DNA from: Lentisphaerota bacterium
Lineage (GTDB): Bacteria > Verrucomicrobiota > Lentisphaeria > Victivallales > Victivallaceae
Assembly: GCA_015061685.1 (NCBI GenBank)
Contig: SUWD01000001.1
Span: forward strand, 274,356 to 338,355
DNA length: 64,000 nt
Direction of reading: 5' to 3'
Shown: one piece after another, positions 44,325 through 50,978 of the stretch
How the letters are laid out: the number at the start of each line of letters is the position of its first letter
Numbering within the stretch: the stretch's first letter is position 1
Notes under the pieces: generated by a model
Database searches by the model: none
Told to the model about the DNA's origin: nothing
Seen by the model: only the letters and a program-made list of their open reading frames with translations
Translations under genes and position numbers: made by a program

Positions 44325-44383
44325 TCATGCAAACTTTATTTGCATGACATCGCTACCGGCAGGCGGTGTCGCCTTGCGGCGAC
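44325..44383. other. Two hairpins in the intergenic region 44172-44469
   Basis: TCATGCAAA / TTTGCATGA (44325-44347, 9 bp) and GTCGCC-TTGC-GGCGAC (44368-44383). The GC-rich stretch around them resembles the middle of the repeat in style, but not in sequence. No gene is seen in 44172-44469 other than these and remnant G. Confidence 0.45.
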
Positions 44384-44469
44384 AAACGTTCCGCCGCCTT
44401 GTCCCGGCGAAGACAGATTGATCACGTCTCCATACGACGGAGGGCGGGATTTTTTGTTTTTTCCGGCGG

Positions 44470-45654
44470 TCAGCAGTTTTTCATCGCTTTGAGGAAGGAT
44501 TCCCGGCTGTCAGCAATGGTTTTCTCCGACACACAGAATGCCAGACGGAAATAACCCGGCAAGCCGAAGCCTCTGCCCGGTACCGCCAGAATACGCTCTT
44601 TCAAAAGGGCATCAATGAAAATCCGCTCATCCGCTACCGGGGATTTCGGGAAAAAGTAAAATGCCCCTCCCGGCATGGTGAATTCGATCCCGGCTTCAGT
44701 CAGGATTTCCGCCATCAGATTGCGGCGGCGGCGGTAAACATCCAGATCGATCCGGGCATTACTGCATTTGGCGATCAGCTTCTGGGCGACCACCGGAGCA
44801 TTGACAAAACCCAGTGTCCGGTTGGTCAATGTCAGACCGCCAAGCAATTCAGCAGCATTTTCCAGTGCCGGATTGACAGCGATATAACCGATTCTTTCTC
44901 CGGGAAGTGAGAGCGTTTTGGAGAATGAACCAATGACCACACTGCCGTCATACACCCCGAACATGGAGGGGACGTTGTCCCCATCATAATTAAGGAAACG
45001 GTACGGCTCATCGGAAACGATATAGATCATTCTGCCGTATTTCTTCCTTGCTGCATAAAGCAATTCAGCAACGGCATCCAGTTCCTCTTTGCAGTAGATT
45101 TTACCGGTTGGGTTGTTGGGGGAATTGAGGATGATCGCTCTGGTTTTTTCCGTGATCGCTCCGGCAATATTGCCGATATTCAAAGAGAAGTCTTCATTGG
45201 ACATCACCGGTTTCAATACTCCACCAAAGTTTCCGGCATAAAAACCGTATTCCACAAAGTAAGGAGCTATGCACAAAACCTCATCACCCGGAGTCAGTGT
45301 CGCCCGGAAAAAGGCATTGATCCCACCGGCGGCACCGCAGGTAACAATGATATTTGCCGGCGGCACTACAGTATCCTGCTCGCCGGAAATCAATTCTGCC
45401 AGAGCCTGACGGGCGGCATTTTCTCCGGCATTGGGCATATAGCCGAAAGCAAACGGCTGATCGCTGGCTTCTGCAATTTCCAGCATTGCCTTTTTGATCT
45501 CCGGCGGCGGCGGCAGATCCGGATTGCCAAGACTGAAGTCATAAACCTTATCTTCGCCGTATTTGCGTTTCAATTCGATACCGGCTTCAAACATCCGCCG
45601 GATCATGGAGGAATTACCGAGAAATCCTTTTACTTCATCTGAAAGCAGCTGCAT
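44470..45654 (-). CDS. PLP-dependent aminotransferase, class I (AspC-like)
   Basis: A 394-residue fold-type I aminotransferase. FSLGNPDLPPPPEIKKAM near 35, FGYMPNAGENAARQALAELI, CGAAGGINAFFRA, SPNNPTGKIYCKEELD, YIVSDEPYRFLNYDG, and the PLP-lysine in SFSKTLSLPGERIGYIA. The start at 45654 (MQLLSDEV...) is preferred: an upstream continuation would translate into repeat-derived sequence. It resembles AspC/AlaA-type enzymes of I-gamma. The substrate cannot be fixed. A small upstream ORF (45672-45764) may act as a leader. It sits between remnants G and H of the repeat. Confidence 0.88.
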   Translation of the reverse strand: MQLLSDEVKGFLGNSSMIRRMFEAGIELKRKYGEDKVYDFSLGNPDLPPPPEIKKAMLEIAEASDQPFAFGYMPNAGENAARQALAELISGEQDTVVPPANIIVTCGAAGGINAFFRATLTPGDEVLCIAPYFVEYGFYAGNFGGVLKPVMSNEDFSLNIGNIAGAITEKTRAIILNSPNNPTGKIYCKEELDAVAELLYAARKKYGRMIYIVSDEPYRFLNYDGDNVPSMFGVYDGSVVIGSFSKTLSLPGERIGYIAVNPALENAAELLGGLTLTNRTLGFVNAPVVAQKLIAKCSNARIDLDVYRRRRNLMAEILTEAGIEFTMPGGAFYFFPKSPVADERIFIDALLKERILAVPGRGFGLPGYFRLAFCVSEKTIADSRESFLKAMKNC

Positions 45655-45671
45655 TTTTATTTTCCTTTCAA

Positions 45672-45764
45672 TTAAAAAATTCTTTCCGGCAGTGGTGCAT
45701 TGCGGGTGATCTCCTGGCAAATCTGCGAACACCGCCGGTATTGTTTCAGCCCAAAAAATTCCAT
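45672..45764 (-). CDS. Possible 30-aa upstream ORF before the aminotransferase
   Basis: ATG at 45764 with a strong AAAGGGAG ribosome site, 13 bases after the -10 box. The peptide starts MEFFGLKQYRRC and ends with NAPLPERIF. Its last half is translated from sequence homologous to the repeat end (the CCCGCAATGCACCA segment). The aminotransferase start is 18 bases after its stop, so translation could be coupled. Confidence 0.4.
   Translation of the reverse strand: MEFFGLKQYRRCSQICQEITRNAPLPERIF
45675..45722 (+). mobile_element. Small remnant of the MITE-like repeat (remnant H)
   Basis: AATTCTTTCCGGCAGTGGTG followed by CATTGCGGGTGATCTC matches the non-promoter end of the repeat; the outer bases differ. 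Opposite orientation to remnant G. Confidence 0.55.
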
Positions 45765-45776
45765 GACACTCCCTTT

Positions 45777-45805
45777 AAAATAATCCGCTCATCTGATAAA
45801 AGCAA
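45777..45805 (-). promoter_or_regulatory. Promoter of the aminotransferase gene
   Basis: Minus strand TTGCTT, 17 bases, TATTTT. Confidence 0.6.
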
Positions 45806-45856
45806 GCTGAAAAGTGTCCGTCTCTGTTATCAGTGAGGATTATTTTACGAAAAAAG

Positions 45857-45885
45857 TTGTAAAATCCTTTTTCAGATGATATATT
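45857..45885 (+). promoter_or_regulatory. Promoter of the DegT-murC operon
   Basis: TTGTAA (45857-45862), 17 bases, TATATT (45880-45885). The leader before the ATG at 45989 is about 97 bases, long for this window. No riboswitch recognised. Confidence 0.68.
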
Positions 45886-45988
45886 ATACAGATTATAAAC
45901 AACACCGGTAAATATGCCGGAAACCAAAAACATGCCGGTTCTGCCGCTTTATGCAGCAATGTACCGCTAAAAAATGGAGACTTAAAAA

Positions 45989-47113
45989 ATGCAGGTTCCG
46001 TTGCTTGACCTCCGGGCACAGTACGCCCCGATGAAAGAAGAAATTCTCGCCGCAGTTGCCGAAATTTGTGATTCCCAGCGTTTCATTCTCGGCGAAAAAG
46101 TGGAAATTCTGGAAAAAGAGCTTGCCGCTTACTGTCAATCCGGTGCCGCAGTCGGTGTTTCCAGCGGTTCCGACGCCCTTTTGATTGCCCTGATGGCAGA
46201 GAAAATCAAACCCGGTGATGAAGTTATTACCTCTCCTTTCACTTTCTTCGCTACCGTCGGTGCCATCGTCCGTGCCGGGGCAACTCCGGTTTTCGCAGAT
46301 ATCGATCCGGTGACTTTCAACATCGATCCGGCTAAAATCGCCGAAAAAATCACCCCGAAAACCCGTGCCATCATCCCGGTACACCTTTTCGGTCAGGCCG
46401 CCGATATGGATCCCATCGTCGCCATCGCCAAAGAACACAACCTTTTCATCATTGAAGATGCCTGTCAGGCGATCGGTGCCGAATACAAAGGCAAGCGGGT
46501 CGGTTCTTTCGCTGAATATGGTGCTTTCAGCTTCTTCCCCAGCAAAAACCTCGGCTGCTTCGGCGACGGCGGTGCGGTGAGCTGCGATACCGCCGAACGT
46601 GCCCAGCTGCTCAAAATCTACCGTAACCACGGTCAGAGCAAAACCTATATCCACGAATATGTCGGCGGCAACTTCCGTATCGACGCTCTGCAGTCTGCGA
46701 TCCTTTCGATCAAACTGCGTTCACTGGATTCATGGTCAGAGGCCCGTCAGAAAAATGCCGCCGCCTACAAAAAACTTTTCGCTGCTGCCGGTCTTGATGA
46801 GCAGATCGTTCTGCCGCAGACAGCATCCTACGATGTCCGCCACATCTACAACCAGTTCTGCATCCGGGTCAAAGACGGCAAACGTGATGCCCTGAAACAG
46901 CATTTGCTGGATTCCGGCGTCGGTTGTGCGATCTACTATCCGCTCTCACTGCATTTGCAGGAGTGCTTCAAGGAATTGGGCGGCAAAGTCGGCGATTATC
47001 CGGAGAGCGAAAAAGCTACCGGAGAGATCATGGCTCTGCCGATTTTCGGCGAATTGACCGGAGAACAGCTGGAATACGTCGTTTCCTGCATTGCCAAATT
47101 CTACGGTAAATGA
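45989..47113 (+). CDS. DegT/DnrJ/EryC1/StrS family sugar aminotransferase (WbpE-like)
   Basis: A 374-residue PLP enzyme. VPLLDLRAQYAPMKEEI, LGEKVEILEKELAAYCQSGAAVGVSSGSDALLIAL, EVITSPFTFFATVGAI, DIDPVTFNIDP, IPVHLFGQAADMD, IEDACQAIGAEYKGKRVGSFAEYGAFSFFPSKNLGCFGDGGAV (PLP-lysine in the SK), and RNHGQSKTYIHEYVGGNFRID are the full StrS-family signature. It aminates a keto-sugar nucleotide. The RNHG-YxHEYVG pattern recalls WbpE-type 3-amino enzymes, which would partner the UDP-HexNAc dehydrogenase at 22058. MurC follows by 20 bases. Confidence 0.9.
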   Translation: MQVPLLDLRAQYAPMKEEILAAVAEICDSQRFILGEKVEILEKELAAYCQSGAAVGVSSGSDALLIALMAEKIKPGDEVITSPFTFFATVGAIVRAGATPVFADIDPVTFNIDPAKIAEKITPKTRAIIPVHLFGQAADMDPIVAIAKEHNLFIIEDACQAIGAEYKGKRVGSFAEYGAFSFFPSKNLGCFGDGGAVSCDTAERAQLLKIYRNHGQSKTYIHEYVGGNFRIDALQSAILSIKLRSLDSWSEARQKNAAAYKKLFAAAGLDEQIVLPQTASYDVRHIYNQFCIRVKDGKRDALKQHLLDSGVGCAIYYPLSLHLQECFKELGGKVGDYPESEKATGEIMALPIFGELTGEQLEYVVSCIAKFYGK

Positions 47114-47133
47114 CCTCCCCCCGGTAAAGCAGA

Positions 47134-48363
47134 ATGAAAAAGATCCACTTTACCGGTATCGGCGGTGCCGGTATGGCACCGCTGGCTGAATTGTCTCTGG
47201 CAAGAGGATTTGCCGTCAGCGGTTCAGATATGGCTGAATCTCCCAAGTGCCGCCATCTGGAAGCTTCGGGAGCAGAAGTTTTTTACGGACACCGGGAGGA
47301 TAATCTCCCGGATGACGCTGATCTGCTGGTCTTTTCCAGTGCCGTGACTGAAGAGAATTGCGAGAGAAAGAAAGCCCGCCATCTGGGTATCCGCGAGATA
47401 CGCCGGGGTGGGTATCTTGCGGAATTATCCGCCCTTTACCGCCGCTGTGTTTCAGTTACCGGAACTCACGGTAAAAGTTCAATATCCTCTGCTTTAGCGA
47501 TGATTTTGCGTCAGTGCGGCAAAGATCCCGGCTTTATGATCGGAGCGGAAGTTGCCGGTCTGCCCAGCTGTGCTTCCGGAGACGGAGATATTTTTGTCAC
47601 CGAAGCTGATGAATCTGACGGTACTCACACGCTGTTGAAAAATTTTCTTGCCGTTGTTCCCAATATCGAGGATGACCACGAGTGGAGTCTGGGGGGCAAA
47701 GAGGTGCTGGAAAATAATTTCCGCAAGGTAGCGGCAAATTCAGCGAAACTTCTCTATTATGCTTCACCGGAGTGTGATAAGCTTTTTGCTGACCACCCGG
47801 ATAAGGTACGCCTGCCGAAGATTCCGGATAAATTCGGTGATCTGCGTGGATTTCAGGCGGCCAACGCCTTTATCGCAGCTCAAGCGGCAATATTGCTCGG
47901 CTGTGAGGAGAGTGCGGCTCTTGCGGCTGCTCAAAAGAATTATCCGCAAGTGGCAAGACGCATGACCGTACACAAAGAAACAGAAAAACTGCTGGTCGTA
48001 GAGGATTACGCCCATCATCCGACGGAAGTCAAAGCGGCGATCAGCTTGCTGCGGTTCCAATATCCCGGCAGACATCTGCGGATTTTGTTCCAGCCTCACC
48101 GTTTTGCCAGATTGGAGAAATATTTTTCAGAATTTGTTTCGGTCTTATCGGCGGCGGATTCGGTTTTTGTTGCACCGGTTTTTGCGGCATGGAGCGAAAG
48201 CGGCAAAGTTGATTCGGTAATGCTTGCCAATGAGATCGGCGGTACGGCAGTTGAGGGTTCTTTTGAACAGTGGGCAAAAGCGGTAAAAAAAGATTTGCCG
48301 GAAAATTCGGTGATTGCCGTTTTGGGTGCCGGAGATATCAATCAGGCAATACAATTTATTTAG
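47134..48363 (+). CDS. murC: UDP-N-acetylmuramate:L-alanine ligase family (MurC/Mpl)
   Basis: A 409-residue Mur ligase. GIGGAGMAPLAELSLARGFAVSGSDM at the start, the ATP site VTGTHGKSSISSAL near residue 110, EADESDGTHTLL, and the C-terminal DYAHHPTEVKAAI and FQPHRFARL are MurC motifs. It is shorter than typical MurC (450-490 residues) because the middle is compact, and the DHxDxY-type segment is changed to DDHEWSLGG. It could be the essential MurC or an Mpl-like recycling ligase; the compact size prevents certainty. It is in an operon behind the DegT aminotransferase and ends with a terminator. Confidence 0.82.
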   Translation: MKKIHFTGIGGAGMAPLAELSLARGFAVSGSDMAESPKCRHLEASGAEVFYGHREDNLPDDADLLVFSSAVTEENCERKKARHLGIREIRRGGYLAELSALYRRCVSVTGTHGKSSISSALAMILRQCGKDPGFMIGAEVAGLPSCASGDGDIFVTEADESDGTHTLLKNFLAVVPNIEDDHEWSLGGKEVLENNFRKVAANSAKLLYYASPECDKLFADHPDKVRLPKIPDKFGDLRGFQAANAFIAAQAAILLGCEESAALAAAQKNYPQVARRMTVHKETEKLLVVEDYAHHPTEVKAAISLLRFQYPGRHLRILFQPHRFARLEKYFSEFVSVLSAADSVFVAPVFAAWSESGKVDSVMLANEIGGTAVEGSFEQWAKAVKKDLPENSVIAVLGAGDINQAIQFI

Positions 48364-48378
48364 AATCGTCAGCAAAAC

Positions 48379-48424
48379 GGTGCTGTCAGGAGGTGTTTCG
48401 CTCTCCGGACGGCACCTTTTTTTT
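48379..48424 (+). terminator. Terminator of the DegT-murC operon, hit by repeat copy E
   Basis: Stem GGTGCTGTC / GGACGGCACC (with a G-T pair) followed by TTTTTTTT-ATTTTTTG. The T-run overlaps the target duplication (48424-48432) of repeat copy E. Confidence 0.75.
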
Positions 48425-48432
48425 ATTTTTTG

Positions 48433-48853
48433 GTAATGTCTCAAATTTTGTGAAACCCAATCAGGAGCTTATAAACAAACATTTTTGTTAACGTATAAAA
48501 CTTATCACATAAGTTGTGATTTGTCAAACCGGCAAACACGGGTTCGATCCGACCGGTGGATGCAGTGTGAGGCAAGGTCGCGGGCAAATCAAGGCGGATG
48601 AGCAGGAGTGTTCTATCCGTACATGACTGAACATAAAATCAAAGACTGCCTTACTCGCAGTCATGAGTACGGCATAAGCCGCACGGAATGGCGGAGAGCG
48701 AGGCCTCCGGAAAATCGACTGCAACCGCCGAGGGCGAAGCCCGAGCGGCGAGGCCGCTCTCCCGCGGCCGCAGGGAGATTTTTTGGAGAAGAAAGAGATT
48801 GCCCGCAATGCACCACCGCAGGAAAGATTTTTCACAAAAAACGAGACAATAAC
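48433..48853 (-). mobile_element. MITE-like repeat, copy E (421 bp)
   Basis: Full-length copy that serves as the best reference. It is flanked by the exact 9-base duplication TATTTTTTG (48424-48432 and 48854-48862). It was inserted in the T-run behind the murC terminator. Its promoter (48499-48527) reads back toward murC. Open frames inside it have no counterpart in the shorter copies. Confidence 0.87.
48499..48527 (-). promoter_or_regulatory. Outward promoter in copy E
   Basis: Minus strand TTGACA, 17 bases with the ATCAC-N7-GTGAT palindrome, TAAGTT. It would make antisense RNA to murC. Confidence 0.5.
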
Positions 48854-48923
48854 TATTTTTTGTGTTGACAATACCGGGCATATATAGAGAATGATTATTT
48901 TTTACCGGGAAAGGATACACAAT

Positions 48924-49358
48924 ATGGGAAATTTACGGGATCTTATGGAAGTCAGCCGGGGGAAATACCGGGCATTTTACGGTGGGAACGATCTGGGGGA
49001 ATTGGCATCACCGCCGGAGATAAAAGCGGATTATGAGAGCAGGACATTGCTGGTTCACGATCCGGTGCTGCCCTCAAGGACACTGGAGGGCAAAGCTGAA
49101 TTGCACGCTTTGATAACGTTGAAACTGCGTGCAGTCAGCCGTGGACTGGAATTGTTGAGCAGCCGGGGAGAAGAAACGGCAGAACTGCTTCTGAAAAACG
49201 GGGGCAGAAATGAAAAACTGCAGTTGAATTTCCCCTGTGTCAGATTGCTGCCGTCATGGGAATTCATACCTTCTTTTGCGGGGGAACACATTATAACATT
49301 GAAATTTTCCGCCCTTATGGATCAAAGCGGCAGATTATTTTATTTCTCCGGGACTTGA
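48924..49358 (+). CDS. Orphan phage tail-tube-like protein
   Basis: A 144-residue protein. Start ATG 48924 is chosen because AAAGGA lies 8 bases upstream. Its pattern resembles phage major tail proteins: a short N-terminal helix, then RAFYGGNDLGELASPPEIKADYES (the GxDLGE-type turn of tail tubes), and alternating strands up to ITLKFSALMDQSGRLFYFSG. No other phage gene is visible nearby. It stands between repeat copy E and the tRNA-Val gene. It could be the last gene of a decayed prophage or an unrelated beta-rich protein. The family call is by pattern only. Confidence 0.45.
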   Translation: MGNLRDLMEVSRGKYRAFYGGNDLGELASPPEIKADYESRTLLVHDPVLPSRTLEGKAELHALITLKLRAVSRGLELLSSRGEETAELLLKNGGRNEKLQLNFPCVRLLPSWEFIPSFAGEHIITLKFSALMDQSGRLFYFSGT

Positions 49359-49383
49359 TATTTCGCTAAAGTTGTACTATATT
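49355..49383 (+). promoter_or_regulatory. Promoter of tRNA-Val
   Basis: TTGATA (49355-49360), 17 bases, TATATT (49378-49383), 20 bases before the tRNA. It overlaps the stop codon of the preceding gene. Confidence 0.7.
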
Positions 49384-49402
49384 ATAGTATCAACAAACTT
49401 TG

Positions 49403-49479
<77 letters not shown>

Positions 49480-49490
49480 TTAAAAATTAT

Positions 49491-49546
49491 TGGTTATCAG
49501 TAAGTTAAGTGCAAAATCACTGCAGTGCTGATAACCATTTTTTTTT
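49491..49546 (+). terminator. Terminator after tRNA-Val
   Basis: Ten-bp stem TGGTTATCAG / CTGATAACCA with a 27-base loop, which itself holds the palindrome CACTGCAGTG, followed by TTTTTTTT. Confidence 0.78.
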
Positions 49547-49780
49547 GTGTCAAAATGCAAAAATCATGCTTGAAATGACACAAAAATGACACAAAAAATG
49601 CATTATTCTGCAGAAAAGGTAAGTGTGATTCTCAAATCTGTATACCTTGTGTCTCTGACTTGAATATAATATAACACATTCAAATGGACTTTTTAAGTCC
49701 ACTTTCAAAGTGCGTCATAAAAAATTTGAAAAATTTTCAGAATGCTGTTAAATTGTCTGAAAAACGTTTGAAACACGTCT

Positions 49781-49839
49781 CTGGCGGTGATCACAATCTA
49801 ATGCGACTGATTTATGGCAGCTGATGTGATCACCGCCAG
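49781..49839. repeat. 14-bp perfect inverted repeat in a gene-free stretch
   Basis: CTGGCGGTGATCAC (49781-49794) and its exact complement GTGATCACCGCCAG (49826-49839), 31 bases apart. The stretch 49547-49907 has no gene. It also holds short direct repeats GACACAAAAATGACAC and a TGGACTT-TT-AAGTCCA hairpin. The region is AT-rich, next to a tRNA, and may be an old integration site. Confidence 0.7.
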
Positions 49840-49911
49840 ATCACCTTACCATGTAAGCAAATGGTTACGAGATTTTCCCTTGCCTTTGTCTTGCCTCACG
49901 CAGCCAGAAAC

Positions 49912-49945
49912 AAAAAAACTGCTGATCCGGACGGGAACCAGCAGC
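49912..49945 (-). terminator. Possible terminator of the catabolic operon
   Basis: On the minus strand: CTGCTG, a 14-base loop, CAGCAG, then TTTTTTT. It is located about 65 bases beyond the last gene of the operon (stop at 50011). Confidence 0.55.
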
Positions 49946-50010
49946 GGGTATGTTGATTGATAATAATGCGATATTTCTTATGGCGAAGTTCATTCCTTCT
50001 TTATCGTGAT

Positions 50011-50958
50011 TCAACTCGTCAGCTGCGAAGATTCCGGATCAAGTGCGGCTGATGCCGGTCCCGGATCCCAACTGGTTGGCGTTCCTTTGACTTGACGGGA
50101 AAGCCATTCCAGAGCAGCATTTTCATAAAGATCGTGATTGCCATCAAAGATGGTCAAACGAACATTATTGGAAACTCGACGGAACAAAACTTTGTGTTCC
50201 CCGAATGCCGGATCGACCTCCCGGCAATGCAAATGCTCCGGGATTGTTTCATTCTTGACGATATACATGGCATCATCCCATGAGATCCGGTCTTCCGGTG
50301 CGGCAAGGACATTAAAGGCAAAAATCGACTGATCCACGGGAACCGTTCCCTTTCCTACATGACCGTCATGAATACCGCAATTGATCGCAAGCGGCAATTC
50401 AGCGGCATTGGGGAGCCAGCTGATCGGAGACCTGACCATTGCCTGCTTCCTGGCGGCAGCATCCGTTTCCGGATTTCCTCCGCAGGCACTTTCGATATTT
50501 TTGTAATATCCCAAATTCATAGCACTGCATTGTTCGTGCCAATACCGGATATCAGAGATTGGACACCAGGACGAAACAGCGGTCCAGAGATCCGGGCGTC
50601 TTCCAGCAAGCAGCAATGAACAGTGTCCTCCTCCGGAACCTCCGCAAAGATAGATACGTTTTTTATCAACATTTGCTATCTGGCAGACATGACGAACTGC
50701 GTCTTCGATATCAGAAACTACGAAATCAGATCCGCACGCTTCGGGCCACCAGTTAGGGCCGCGGAATTCCGGAAAGATGAAATTCCAGTTATACTTTTCG
50801 CAGCAGGCCGCAAATTTTTTGTAATAATCAGTATGATTATAACTCCAAGTATGCAGACCCACCAGCAGCGGACGGGCTTCATCCCCTGATGCCGCACTGA
50901 ACATGGCTGGCTGACGGGTTCTATCGATCTTGCAGTCGTAAAGAATTTCCTGAATCAT
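50011..50958 (-). CDS. Alpha/beta-hydrolase (prolyl-oligopeptidase/esterase-like)
   Basis: A 315-residue hydrolase. The start MIQEILYDCKIDRTRQPA at 50958 follows GGGGAG; upstream residues in the frame lie in the preceding gene. The oxyanion strand is LLVGLHTWSYNH, the nucleophile elbow is YLCGGSGGGHCSLL (Ser in GGSGGG near 125), and the final His is in IFDGNHDLYENAALEW. No signal peptide, so cytoplasmic. It may remove an ester from an imported sugar fragment. Last gene of the operon, 20 bases after the large secreted glycosidase-like gene. Confidence 0.82.
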   Translation of the reverse strand: MIQEILYDCKIDRTRQPAMFSAASGDEARPLLVGLHTWSYNHTDYYKKFAACCEKYNWNFIFPEFRGPNWWPEACGSDFVVSDIEDAVRHVCQIANVDKKRIYLCGGSGGGHCSLLLAGRRPDLWTAVSSWCPISDIRYWHEQCSAMNLGYYKNIESACGGNPETDAAARKQAMVRSPISWLPNAAELPLAINCGIHDGHVGKGTVPVDQSIFAFNVLAAPEDRISWDDAMYIVKNETIPEHLHCREVDPAFGEHKVLFRRVSNNVRLTIFDGNHDLYENAALEWLSRQVKGTPTSWDPGPASAALDPESSQLTS

Positions 50959-50978
50959 AAAAAAACCAACTCCCCTGA

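Noticed and set aside
48537..48560. tRNA-like T-arm (GGTTCGATCC) in the repeat
   Set aside because: The bases around it do not form an acceptor or anticodon arm, and copies differ in the stem. Chance similarity.
48524..48871. Open frames inside the repeat copies (also 838-1092, 2087-2471)
   Set aside because: They are broken or missing in the shorter copies C and D, have no ribosome sites, and cross the repeat borders. The repeat is non-coding.
49547..49907. CRISPR array in the repeat-rich gene-free stretch
   Set aside because: There are only two short imperfect direct repeats and no regular spacing. No CRISPR array was seen anywhere in the window.
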